A stretch of DNA of 6,082 bases from Clostridia bacterium (GCA_017652965.1 JAGBZZ010000210.1:1-6082), one strand, 5' to 3'; numbered from the stretch's first letter, positions 1-5,378 are shown. Translations and numbers: made by a program. Notes: generated from the sequence alone by a model not told the origin.

Positions 1-1
1 C

Positions 2-154
2 GCCGCCCTTCGCTACGTCTTCCGCTGGAATACGAACCGCCGCAACCTGCGGCACGCGGTATGCACCTCCTCGTTTGCCGAGCGGATGAAAAAGTACGTC
101 CTTGGCGGCGGTGTCCTGCACGAGGCCGGCGGTGTGATCGGGATCGAGCCTTGA
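2..154 (+). CDS. 3' end of an unrecognised protein-coding gene (partial, 5' end outside window)
   Basis: The second plus frame is open from the window edge to a TGA at 152-154 and encodes about 50 residues, beginning AALRYVFRWNTNRRNLRHAV and ending GGVIGIEP. The composition (aromatic, Arg/Asn-rich stretch, then a Gly-rich tail) looks like a real protein end, and two hairpin terminators follow at once. The other two plus frames give Arg/Pro-rich nonsense. I do not recognise the family from this short tail, so no function is offered. It is the only plus-strand gene in the window and converges on the minus-strand membrane protein gene ending at 278. Confidence 0.6.
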   Translation, partial: AALRYVFRWNTNRRNLRHAVCTSSFAERMKKYVLGGGVLHEAGGVIGIEP

Positions 155-171
155 TGTAAACAAAACTATAT

Positions 172-213
172 AAAAAGGAGATACCCTGCCAAGCGCAGAA
201 TATCTCCTTTTTT
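172..213 (+). terminator. Rho-independent terminator of the plus-strand gene (probably bidirectional)
   Basis: A 12-bp stem pairs 172-183 (AAAAAGGAGATA) with 201-212. A small inner CTGC/GCAG stem sits in the loop and a run of T ends the right arm. It starts 17 bases after the stop of the partial plus-strand gene. The A-run on the left arm means it could also act on minus-strand transcripts. Confidence 0.85.
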
Positions 214-221
214 GTAATACA

Positions 222-251
222 AAAAAAGCCCCGGGGTATCGGGGCTTTTTT
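222..251 (-). terminator. Rho-independent terminator of the membrane protein gene (probably bidirectional)
   Basis: A 12-bp perfect stem pairs 222-233 (AAAAAAGCCCCG) with 240-251 around a 6-base loop, with A/T runs on both sides. It lies 26 bases beyond the stop codon of the minus-strand gene ending at 278. Together with the neighbouring hairpin it separates two converging genes. Confidence 0.9.
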
Positions 252-277
252 CCATGCGTATGATGCCGGGCGGCGGC

Positions 278-1132
278 TTAGTAAAGGCGCAGCTTTTTGG
301 CGACGGTTTCGCCGTCCACCTCAATGATGCTGAGGGTGCCGTTGTAGATCGCCTGCACGGTGTGGCCACCTACGACCGCCTCCAGCACGTGGGGCTTCTC
401 TATGATCCCCTCGATCTCATCGTAGACGTGGCCGTTTATGACCAGCTCGTTCGTATGCTTGACCCTGCGATAGCAGATGGTAAGGCTCGGCACCTCTGCC
501 GCAAGAAGCACACGGTGCTTGACCTCGGTATCGGCGGGGCGCAGGCTTTCGGAGCTTTCCCTCTCCGTCTTGTCGCCCGCTTCGTCCTCGGTGAGGGCGG
601 CTTCCTCTTCCTTCTCCTCTTCTTCCGGGAGGGTCTTCAGCTTTTTATGGGCAAGGATACCGGCTATCAGGGTGTAGATCAGCCAGGCATGGCAGAAGAT
701 CTCGAGGGCCGAGGCCAGCGAGATGCCGTCCATCACGATGAGAAACAGCGTGTCAACGCAGAAGAAGACCAGCGCGGCAATCAGCCAACCGGCGCGCCCC
801 TTGCCCGAGAGAAGCCACAGCACAAGGTACCCAAGGGTCAGAAGGACCGCAATGATCAGTGTGGCTACGAAAAACGGGGTATCGAACAGAGGCGTGATCT
901 CAAACTTATCGTAATATTCGGCAGGCAGACGGCCGCTGAACAGCACGCCAAAGAAGGCAACGTAATAGGGGATCGAGGCGGAAAAGAGGACATAGCTGTC
1001 CGTGTTGGTGACAAGCAGAAGGATGTTGACAAGGGTCAGTACGATGATAATGAGAAGGTCTGCTCTTGCCAGGTTGTATTTCTGCAGAAGCCGCTCACGC
1101 GGGGACAGGTTTTTGCTGTAGTTTTTAGGCAT
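278..1132 (-). CDS. Five-helix integral membrane protein with cytoplasmic-type beta-rich C-terminal domain, function unknown
   Basis: The gene encodes 284 residues. After a basic N-terminus (residues 1-22) come five hydrophobic segments at about 24-42, 46-68, 86-109, 114-135 and 140-161. A very acidic, low-complexity linker follows (about 169-200, with runs of Glu). The C-terminal domain (about 204-284) has alternating strand-like segments, including NELVINGHVYDE and a final LSIIEVDGETVAKKL. The ATG is supported by AAGGAG at 1141-1146, eight bases upstream, and by a consensus promoter. The TAA stop is followed by a strong terminator, so it is probably a single-gene unit. The architecture resembles uncharacterised membrane proteins seen in Clostridia; no catalytic motif is visible. 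The long antisense reading frame over this gene is a shadow, because only the minus frame gives membrane segments, RBS and promoter. Confidence 0.88.
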   Translation of the reverse strand: MPKNYSKNLSPRERLLQKYNLARADLLIIIVLTLVNILLLVTNTDSYVLFSASIPYYVAFFGVLFSGRLPAEYYDKFEITPLFDTPFFVATLIIAVLLTLGYLVLWLLSGKGRAGWLIAALVFFCVDTLFLIVMDGISLASALEIFCHAWLIYTLIAGILAHKKLKTLPEEEEKEEEAALTEDEAGDKTERESSESLRPADTEVKHRVLLAAEVPSLTICYRRVKHTNELVINGHVYDEIEGIIEKPHVLEAVVGGHTVQAIYNGTLSIIEVDGETVAKKLRLY

Positions 1133-1140
1133 GGGTCATT

Positions 1141-1146
1141 CTCCTT
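1141..1146 (-). promoter_or_regulatory. Ribosome binding site of the five-helix membrane protein
   Basis: AAGGAG on the minus strand, eight bases before the ATG at 1130-1132. It fixes the start codon. Confidence 0.85.
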
Positions 1147-1157
1147 GTAAGTAGTTT

Positions 1158-1388
1158 TTATTCACACGGTATAGGATAACACAAAAAAGAGGGACTGTCA
1201 AGGGCTTGCGTGCCAAAGCGGATGGCGTAAAGGTCGGCATCCATCAGCCGCACCGAAAGGGTGACGGGCTTGCCCGCAAGGCGGGAGACGCCCGCATCGT
1301 CGGGAAAGTGAATGCGCTTGTCGGCCGAATTGCCAAAGCACTCGTACGAGGTGTATTCCTCGCCCTCACACGTGAGGGTAAAATAGGC
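1158..1388 (-). pseudogene. In-frame C-terminal continuation of the beta-propeller gene beyond its TAA stop
   Basis: Directly after the TAA at 1389-1391 the same frame stays open for 76 codons to a second TAA at 1158-1160. The translation starts AYFTLTCEGEEYTSYECFGN. It contains SRLAGKPVTLSVRLMDADLY followed by AIRFG. This closely resembles the usual final strands of GH32/GH43-like propeller proteins, where a 'GKPVRLRF.L.DADLYSFRF' type ending is typical (recalled family knowledge). The segment therefore looks like the displaced end of the gene's own product rather than chance. Where the ancestral stop lay is unclear: the family-like part ends near 1210, and the last ~15 codons overlap the next gene's promoter. 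It could reflect a nonsense mutation, a base-call error or stop-codon readthrough. Confidence 0.75.
1173..1201 (-). promoter_or_regulatory. Sigma-A/sigma-70-type promoter for the five-helix membrane protein
   Basis: On the minus strand there is a perfect -35 box TTGACA (1196-1201), a 17-base spacer and a -10 box TATCCT (1173-1178). Transcription should begin near 1166, about 34 bases before the start codon. The boxes fall inside the in-frame C-terminal continuation of the upstream propeller gene (after its TAA at 1389-1391). No terminator is visible between that gene and this promoter, so readthrough from the operon upstream is also possible. Confidence 0.75.
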
Positions 1389-2720
1389 TTACCCCTTGGC
1401 CGAGGTCTCAAGGTTTGCGTACAGGGCGCTCCCCTCGTAGGTAAAGGGCTTGGTGACAAGGCGCTCCTCCCTTTCCCCCGCATGGCGGGAGACAAAGCCG
1501 TCAAGGCGGAGGCTGTACCGCACGATCAGGGCGTAGCCCGTGGCGGCGCGGTAATTTTCCATGACGTAGATCGAGTATTCGTTGTCTGCCCCCGGGATGT
1601 CCGAGGGGGTCTCGACCAGCCCCGCCGCCGTATAGCAATCGCCGTACATCCAGGAGTAGGGATGCTCAACGGGCGGCCGCAGGAAGGCCTCGTCATAGCG
1701 CAAAAAGTCGTACCCGTTTCGTGAACACATGAAAAGCCCGTCGGTCACCACAAGCCCGGCACGGGCATAGCCGCGCAGGATGCGCTCCATCCGTGCCTCT
1801 CTGCCGCACAGCTCGTCATAGGTCGGCGTCCAGGCCTTTCTCTCGTGATACCGCACGGGAAAGCCGATAAAGAGGTGGGGCGCACGGGGGTAGGGGGAGA
1901 CGGCGTTGGTATACAGCTGTACCCTGTCGTCCTTCAGACCGATCGGTCGGCTTTCGGTCCAGGTGATGAAATCCTTTGACTCCATGACCCGCACGTCACG
2001 CATCATCTTGCTGTCCTCATCCTCGGGGGAGGGCAGACGGGTGGACATGGTGTCCCCGTCCCACAGGCGGTTGGCGGTATCCTGCTTGAAGGAATATTCC
2101 TCAAAGCTTGCTTCGCCGTTCGGATGATGCTCAAAGCGGTAGTAGCAGAAGTACTTCCCATGCTCGTGGCTGTAAAAGGCGAGATTTTGCGAGTCGAACG
2201 CGCCAAAGGTCGTCATCACCCCAAGATAGGAGAAGTGGATGCCGTCCGGGCTGACAAGCGAAATAAGGCTCTCGTCTCCCGCCGTGGACATCACGGCCTT
2301 GTAGCGCTCTTCCTTCGGGCAGGCGGGGTTCTCATCATAAAAAACGTAGCAGTCGTTCAGGTGCTTTGCTCCAAAGCTGCGCGCCAGCGGCATATCTATG
2401 ACAACGTTGTTATCGTACGAGCCACCCACCGAGACAGCCCCCAGCGAGGGGCGGGTCCAATGGATGCCGTCTAGGCTTTCGGCGCGGCTGATGGTAAAGG
2501 GGCCGGCAAAGGAGGGGGCACTGCGGTAATAGAGAAGCCACCTGCCCTCGGCAAAAAAGACGTTGGGATACCCGCATACCCCGCCCTCCCACGGCATATT
2601 CAGCGAAAGCGCGATCTCGCGCCGTGTCGGACGGTGCAGAAGGCGGGGTGCGGTGCTTGCCTCCTCATTGACAAGAAAGCTGTCAAAAAACACCTCTCGG
2701 CGATCTCCTAATGCGATCAT
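1389..2720 (-). CDS. Five-bladed beta-propeller protein of the GH32/GH43 glycoside hydrolase-like type, C-terminally truncated by TAA
   Basis: The gene encodes 443 residues with no signal peptide, so a cytoplasmic protein is expected. Blade-like motifs recur: SLDGIHWTRP (82-91), SPDGIHF (157-163), SKDFITWTE (248-256) and SRNGYDFLRYDEAFLRP (333-349). The stretch LYTNAVSPYPRAPHLFIGFP (269-288) and the opening DRREVFFDSFLV match the pattern I know for uncharacterised sugar-hydrolase-like proteins of the five-bladed propeller superfamily. RYSLRLDGFVS (401-411) leads into a beta-sandwich tail. Substrate cannot be inferred, and I cannot assign catalytic acids with certainty. The start is fixed by AAGGAGG at 2729-2735, eight bases upstream. 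It is the third gene of the YgjV/C39/propeller operon, 20 bases after the C39-like gene. The tail is cut at about residue 443 while the frame continues after the TAA, so the annotated protein lacks its last strands and may be non-functional. Confidence 0.85.
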   Translation of the reverse strand: MIALGDRREVFFDSFLVNEEASTAPRLLHRPTRREIALSLNMPWEGGVCGYPNVFFAEGRWLLYYRSAPSFAGPFTISRAESLDGIHWTRPSLGAVSVGGSYDNNVVIDMPLARSFGAKHLNDCYVFYDENPACPKEERYKAVMSTAGDESLISLVSPDGIHFSYLGVMTTFGAFDSQNLAFYSHEHGKYFCYYRFEHHPNGEASFEEYSFKQDTANRLWDGDTMSTRLPSPEDEDSKMMRDVRVMESKDFITWTESRPIGLKDDRVQLYTNAVSPYPRAPHLFIGFPVRYHERKAWTPTYDELCGREARMERILRGYARAGLVVTDGLFMCSRNGYDFLRYDEAFLRPPVEHPYSWMYGDCYTAAGLVETPSDIPGADNEYSIYVMENYRAATGYALIVRYSLRLDGFVSRHAGEREERLVTKPFTYEGSALYANLETSAKG

Positions 2721-2728
2721 GTTCTCTT

Positions 2729-2735
2729 CCTCCTT
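2729..2735 (-). promoter_or_regulatory. Ribosome binding site of the propeller gene
   Basis: A full AAGGAGG lies on the minus strand, eight bases before the ATG at 2718-2720. It sits in the 20-base gap after the C39-like gene's stop. Confidence 0.85.
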
Positions 2736-2740
2736 ATCGG

Positions 2741-3328
2741 TTACAGCGAAAAAAGATGGTATTTCACACGTCCCTCGCCGCGCGTTTCGGCGTGGAAAAG
2801 GTCAACGTCACAGAAGAGAAAGGGCGCCTTCGCCGTATCGACCTTGCCTGCCCGCTCCGGGATCTCAAACTTTTCGGGGGTGTAGCTGGGGTCAAGCACG
2901 CAAAAGCGCTCCCCGTCGGTGGCGTACAGCACCACGTAGTGCCCGCCCTTGGTGAAAAGCCCGATGCGCTTGCCCTCCGGCACGCCCATATGGGCAATGA
3001 CCTTACCGCCCCTTTGCAGGTGTGCCACCGCTATGGCAGGGTCATCGGTCTTTTCGTAGGTCAGGCCGTACCTTTCGGCAATGGCGGGGGCAAGCACCAG
3101 CATATCGGTGCCAACCGACCAGTTAGAGCCGCACTCGTAGGCGATGGCCACGCACCCCTCCACCGTCAGCTCACGGTCGGTGAGCAGATCCACGATCATG
3201 CAGGCCGCGCAAAGCCCGCACCCCGAAAGCGCGACCGTGCGGTGCCTTTGCTCGTGTGTGGCGTTTGGGTTTTTGACCTCGGCAAGATAGGGGACGTGGG
3301 CGTAGTCAAGCTGATTGATGTAACGCAT
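2741..3328 (-). CDS. C39-like (papain-fold) cysteine peptidase-family protein
   Basis: The gene encodes 195 residues. VPYLAEV (12-18) followed by SGCGLCAACMIVDLL (35-49) matches the 'Q..Y...GCGP.s.aMv' signature of C39-like papain-fold proteins, making Cys37 the likely nucleophile. GGHYVVLYATDG (128-139) with His130 and VLDPSY (144-149) with Asp146 give the expected His and Asp of the triad. The glutamine normally expected for the oxyanion hole is less clear (Gln6 is a candidate). There is no signal peptide, transmembrane segment or ABC domain, so it is not a typical bacteriocin-exporter C39 protease. A free-standing cytoplasmic peptidase, transglutaminase-like enzyme or inactive relative are all possible. 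The start codon is three bases past the upstream YgjV-like stop, and its GGAGGT (3336-3341) overlaps that gene's last codons, so translation is probably coupled. Confidence 0.8.
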   Translation of the reverse strand: MRYINQLDYAHVPYLAEVKNPNATHEQRHRTVALSGCGLCAACMIVDLLTDRELTVEGCVAIAYECGSNWSVGTDMLVLAPAIAERYGLTYEKTDDPAIAVAHLQRGGKVIAHMGVPEGKRIGLFTKGGHYVVLYATDGERFCVLDPSYTPEKFEIPERAGKVDTAKAPFLFCDVDLFHAETRGEGRVKYHLFSL

Positions 3329-3331
3329 GTC

Positions 3332-3883
3332 TTATACCTCCGTGGTGGTGGGCGGGGCGGCCTTTTGCTTTTCGGCTTTTTCGGCTACGGAATAGCGGAT
3401 CATGGCGCTGATCAGCGACAGAAGCGCCAAAAAGCTGCCGATGGCCGCGCCGTAAGCCCCTGCCGCCAGATTGTAGATCAGCCAGCACGGCACGGCGGGC
3501 AGTGAAACCAGGCGGATGGTCTTCTCCTTTTTCATCCAGTTGGAGGCGCTTTCAAATAAGACGCCCGCCACCGCCAAAAGGCTTATAGGGCTTGTATACA
3601 GCAAGATCCCCACCGTTACGATGGCGGCGTTTGTCAGGATCAGAATGGGGATCTTATGGCGCTTGACAAACGCGGTATCCCGCCGATAGGCGATATAGGA
3701 GGTCACCAGCGCCGCGGCATCCATGGCCGCCCCCACAAAGGCAAACAGCAAAAGATACTGCAGGACGTAAAAAAGGCTGGAAAGCACCCGGCACGCAATG
3801 ATGCTTTTGGCGTGCTTCAGCTGAAAGCAAAGGAGGTACAGCACTACCCCCAAAATTCCGAAGATAAGAGAAAGTATTTTCAT
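3332..3883 (-). CDS. YgjV-like inner membrane protein
   Basis: The gene encodes 183 residues, almost entirely hydrophobic up to residue 165. Membrane segments lie at about 4-20, 33-51, 53-66, 79-96, 99-112, 126-142 and 145-164, and a short polar tail (166-183) ends in TTTEV. The early QLKHAKSIIACRVLSSLFYV (21-40) and the following small-residue helix match the repeated 'Q...k.i...l...l...hf.llG' pattern of the YgjV family (bacterial inner membrane protein, function unknown). The ATG at 3881-3883 is the only in-frame start. Its ribosome site is poor (GGTAG at best), which is unusual beside the strong sites of the next two genes. It leads the operon, behind a good promoter and a leader hairpin. 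The family call is from memory and moderately sure; the membrane nature is certain. Confidence 0.82.
   Translation of the reverse strand: MKILSLIFGILGVVLYLLCFQLKHAKSIIACRVLSSLFYVLQYLLLFAFVGAAMDAAALVTSYIAYRRDTAFVKRHKIPILILTNAAIVTVGILLYTSPISLLAVAGVLFESASNWMKKEKTIRLVSLPAVPCWLIYNLAAGAYGAAIGSFLALLSLISAMIRYSVAEKAEKQKAAPPTTTEV
3336..3341 (-). promoter_or_regulatory. Ribosome binding site of the C39-like gene, embedded in the end of the YgjV-like gene
   Basis: GGAGGT on the minus strand overlaps the final codons of the YgjV-like gene and lies seven bases before the ATG at 3326-3328. This arrangement is typical of translational coupling. Confidence 0.75.
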
Positions 3884-3910
3884 AGGAGCTACCGTTTCGT
3901 GCGTACTGCG

Positions 3911-3930
3911 GGCGGCTGTCCGCAGCCGCC
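3911..3930 (-). promoter_or_regulatory. Hairpin in the 5' leader of the YgjV/C39/propeller operon
   Basis: A perfect 7-bp GC-rich stem pairs 3911-3917 with 3924-3930 (GGCGGCT/AGCCGCC) around a 6-base loop. It sits just after the expected transcription start (about 3934) and 27 bases before the first start codon. No T-run follows, so it is not a terminator. It could stabilise the 5' end or affect translation of the weakly initiated first gene. The role is inferred only. Confidence 0.5.
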
Positions 3931-3940
3931 ACCGTCCTTC

Positions 3941-3969
3941 ATTCTACCATACACCGTGGGGCAAGTCAA
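3941..3969 (-). promoter_or_regulatory. Sigma-A/sigma-70-type promoter of the YgjV/C39/propeller operon
   Basis: The minus strand reads TTGACT (-35, 3964-3969), 17 bases, then TAGAAT (-10, 3941-3946). Five of six bases match consensus in each box. The expected start is near 3934, giving a leader of about 50 bases. Confidence 0.8.
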
Positions 3970-3984
3970 CCCCATTTCGCGGAG

Positions 3985-4019
3985 TTCTAAAGAAGAGCCT
4001 CCCTTTAGAAAAGGGAGGC
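3985..4019. repeat. Perfect 10-bp hairpin with an overlapping alternative stem; possible dispersed repeat remnant or terminator
   Basis: GCCTCCCTTT (3997-4006) pairs with AAAGGGAGGC (4010-4019) around a 3-base loop. A second, mutually exclusive stem pairs TTCTAAAG (3985-3992) with CTTTAGAA (4003-4010). On the minus strand the strong hairpin is followed only by TCTTCTTT, a weak terminator tail. From memory, 'GCCTCCCTTT..AAAGGGAGG' hairpins are the core of an abundant intergenic repeat in some gut Oscillospiraceae, so this may be a truncated copy. It also marks the point where the duplicated fragment next door loses its homology. Confidence 0.55.
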
Positions 4020-4172
4020 AGACAGCTTGAAAAACTTCTTGGGGTAGATATAGCGGATGTCCGGGTGACCTTGCAGGGAGATCACGTAGAACTCGTTCCC
4101 CTCGACAGAGGTTTGCCAAAGCCCGGTCGAGCTGAGGCAGTATTCCCGGCTCCAGGCATAGTGCTTACGAAG
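4005..4172 (-). pseudogene. Decayed partial second copy of the two-helix membrane protein's C-terminal domain
   Basis: The minus frame reads LRKHYAWSREY, then STGLWQT, GNEFY, LQGHPDIRYIYPKKFF and KLSA. It aligns without gaps to residues 144-197 of the neighbouring gene, with 38 of 54 residues identical by my count. The nucleotide copies are 184 bases apart. The N-terminal ~143 residues and both membrane helices are missing, there is no ATG or ribosome site, and the frame is open upstream only to about 4196. The end runs straight into the hairpin at 3997-4019, which supplies the last residues before TAA at 4005-4007. Substitutions are largely conservative (Y/F, V/I, T/S), which suggests the copy was under selection for some time before truncation, or comes from a once-complete paralogue. 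Confidence 0.8.
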
Positions 4173-4356
4173 CGCCGTCCTGTGCGCTGCCCGCAAGCTC
4201 TGCGCTCAGGGTGAAAAACTTCAAGGGATAGATGTAAGCGATATCGGGGTGGCCCTGCAGGGTCACGCGGTAATATTCATTCCCGCTGACGGCGGTCTGC
4301 CAAAGCCCTGTGGTGCCGAGAGAAAGCTCGCGGCTCCAGGTGTAATGCTTCTCAAG
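4028..4356. repeat. Imperfect direct repeat, 184-base offset
   Basis: Bases 4028-4172 and 4212-4356 align without gaps at a constant offset of 184 bases, for example TGAAAAACTT near 4028 and 4212. They encode the same domain end in two reading frames, because 184 is not a multiple of three. Confidence 0.75.
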
Positions 4357-4785
4357 GCGCGGCACGCGCCAGCGCCCGCCCGCTTGGAAGTAAAAAAACA
4401 GGACCTCGCGCATGCTGCGATTCCTCCCGCGGCTGACGTGCGGCTCATAGACGACCTCGGTCGCGGTGTGGCTGAGGATCTCCCGGGTGACTGCGAAATC
4501 CCTGCGCTCGATCGCCGCCTCGATCATCGCCGTCTCCCGCTTCTGCTCCCGTGACTCGAAAAAAAGGCGGACGGCGTGATAGACAGCGCCCGAAAGGACG
4601 AGAAGCACGCCGAGTGGCCAAAGGCCGATGCGGAGTGCCCAAAGCACAAGGCCGACGAGTGCCGCTACGATCGTGAAGCTGAAGATCGCACTCCAGCGCC
4701 ACTCGAGAAGTGTCCCGAGGCGAATGCGGGAGGCGCGGATCAGGTCATTTCGGACGGCGGCAAGGGTGATCTTTTCCTTTTGCAT
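4165..4785 (-). CDS. Two-helix membrane protein with uncharacterised C-terminal domain
   Basis: The gene encodes 206 residues. A basic, amphipathic N-terminus (1-30) precedes two membrane segments at about 32-50 and 53-71. A charged helical stretch follows (77-105, SREQKRETAMIEAAIERRDF). The C-terminal domain (about 108-195) carries GRWRVPRLEKHYTWSRE, TTGLWQTAVSGNEYY and LQGHPDIAYIYPLKFFTL, a beta-rich pattern I associate with uncharacterised Clostridia proteins. No catalytic motif is visible. The ATG at 4783-4785 has AAAAAGGA at 4793-4800 upstream. The last ten residues (AGSAQDGAS and its lead-in) are read across the junction with the duplicated copy. They probably do not belong to the ancestral protein. 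It lies 36 bases after the DUF4234-type gene and is probably co-transcribed with it. Confidence 0.82.
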   Translation of the reverse strand: MQKEKITLAAVRNDLIRASRIRLGTLLEWRWSAIFSFTIVAALVGLVLWALRIGLWPLGVLLVLSGAVYHAVRLFFESREQKRETAMIEAAIERRDFAVTREILSHTATEVVYEPHVSRGRNRSMREVLFFYFQAGGRWRVPRLEKHYTWSRELSLGTTGLWQTAVSGNEYYRVTLQGHPDIAYIYPLKFFTLSAELAGSAQDGAS

Positions 4786-4821
4786 GGTGATATCCTTTTT
4801 CGGTATAGTCCCGGGATGCCC

Positions 4822-5271
4822 TTAAGCATCCGACGGGGTCCCCTCGGCGGAGGCGAGAGGAGCGCGGCGGCGCTCAAGGTTATAGTCGGCCGACAGCTCG
4901 TTCAGGGCTTCGTTTACGTAGTAGATCCCCACAAAGGAAATGATGGGGAACACGAAGGTGCCGATGAGAAAGCAAAGAAGGACGGTACTGCCCGAGACGG
5001 TGGCGTGCAGGCTGCGGCGGTGTACCGCCTTTGCCAGCATATCCCCGATGCGGTACCACCAGAATAAGCCGTAGATTCCGCAGGTCAGAAGGGAAAAGAG
5101 AATAAGAGCGAAAAGCCCCGAGGTCTTTCCCTCGTGCCCCTCGCAGATGGTGTTGGTGTCCTTGGCCACCGTGTGGATATAGTAAAGCTCATAAATGCCA
5201 AATGTGATGATCGAAAGCAGGATCATTACCAAAAGGCTTCGGTTTTCCTTTAAGTCGCGTGTCGTATCCAT
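4822..5271 (-). CDS. DUF4234-type small membrane protein
   Basis: The gene encodes 149 residues. Two related hydrophobic repeats, LLVMILLSIITFGIYELYYI (13-32) and LFALILFSLLTCGIYGLFWW (53-72), show the 'lls.iT.GIYg.yw' motif typical of DUF4234 proteins. A third hydrophobic stretch (about 93-120) ends in IISFVGIYYVNEALNELS, and a short basic-to-acidic tail follows. The function of this family is unknown; the proteins are often fused or adjacent to other membrane or zinc-ribbon modules. The ATG at 5269-5271 is set by GGAGG at 5280-5284, eight bases upstream. The next gene follows after 36 bases. A 107-base gap separates it from the flotillin-like gene upstream, so independent transcription is plausible. 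Confidence 0.88.
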   Translation of the reverse strand: MDTTRDLKENRSLLVMILLSIITFGIYELYYIHTVAKDTNTICEGHEGKTSGLFALILFSLLTCGIYGLFWWYRIGDMLAKAVHRRSLHATVSGSTVLLCFLIGTFVFPIISFVGIYYVNEALNELSADYNLERRRAPLASAEGTPSDA

Positions 5272-5279
5272 GTGGATGT

Positions 5280-5284
5280 CCTCC
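5280..5284 (-). promoter_or_regulatory. Ribosome binding site of the DUF4234-type gene
   Basis: GGAGG on the minus strand, eight bases before the ATG at 5269-5271. Confidence 0.8.
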
Positions 5285-5304
5285 GTTTGTATTTGTCAAA
5301 AAAG

Positions 5305-5310
5305 CTTATA
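5305..5310 (-). promoter_or_regulatory. Possible -10 box for the DUF4234-type gene
   Basis: TATAAG on the minus strand lies in an AT-rich patch 34 bases before the start codon. The sequence about 17 bases further upstream (CTTTCG) is a poor -35 box. A TTGACA at 5294-5299 is also present but too close to the start codon to serve as a -35. Confidence 0.25.
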
Positions 5311-5338
5311 ATGGCAAGTTTTGTTTGCGAAAGTGCAG

Positions 5339-5377
5339 AGCGGCGACCCTGCGTGGGTGCGTGGGTCGCCGCTTTTT
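5339..5377 (+). terminator. Strong hairpin with T-run on the plus strand, between flotillin-like and DUF4234-type genes
   Basis: An 11-bp GC-rich stem pairs 5339-5349 (AGCGGCGACCC) with 5363-5373, with a 13-base loop and TTTTT at 5373-5377. The T-run is on the plus strand, whereas both flanking genes are on the minus strand. Read on the minus strand, the stem follows an A-run and the flotillin-like stop by six bases, but only TCTGCACTTT comes after it. It may still end the flotillin-like transcript through the stem alone, or may block antisense transcription. Confidence 0.6.
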
Positions 5378-5378
5378 G

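Noticed and set aside
155..277. Riboswitch or small RNA between the converging genes
   Set aside because: The stretch is fully explained by two back-to-back terminator hairpins.
254..1150. 298-codon plus-strand open frame across the five-helix membrane protein
   Set aside because: It is antisense to a gene with membrane segments, consensus promoter, ribosome site and terminator. Its own translation is low-quality and crosses the minus-strand promoter side without a ribosome site.
1158..1391. Frameshift in the propeller gene tail
   Set aside because: A first reading suggested a shift near 1255, but rechecking the bases showed the continuation is in the same frame as the gene throughout. Only the TAA interrupts it.
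1389..1391. Reassigned TAA codon (alternative genetic code)
   Set aside because: Other genes here end at TAA exactly where their families or terminators expect, so TAA acts as a normal stop.
2741..3328. C39-like gene as a bacteriocin leader peptidase system
   Set aside because: There is no ABC-transporter domain, no double-glycine precursor gene and no secretion partner nearby.
2711..3505. 264-codon plus-strand open frame over the C39-like gene
   Set aside because: It spans two minus-strand genes with clear motifs and its translation has no recognisable domain. It is a GC-driven shadow.
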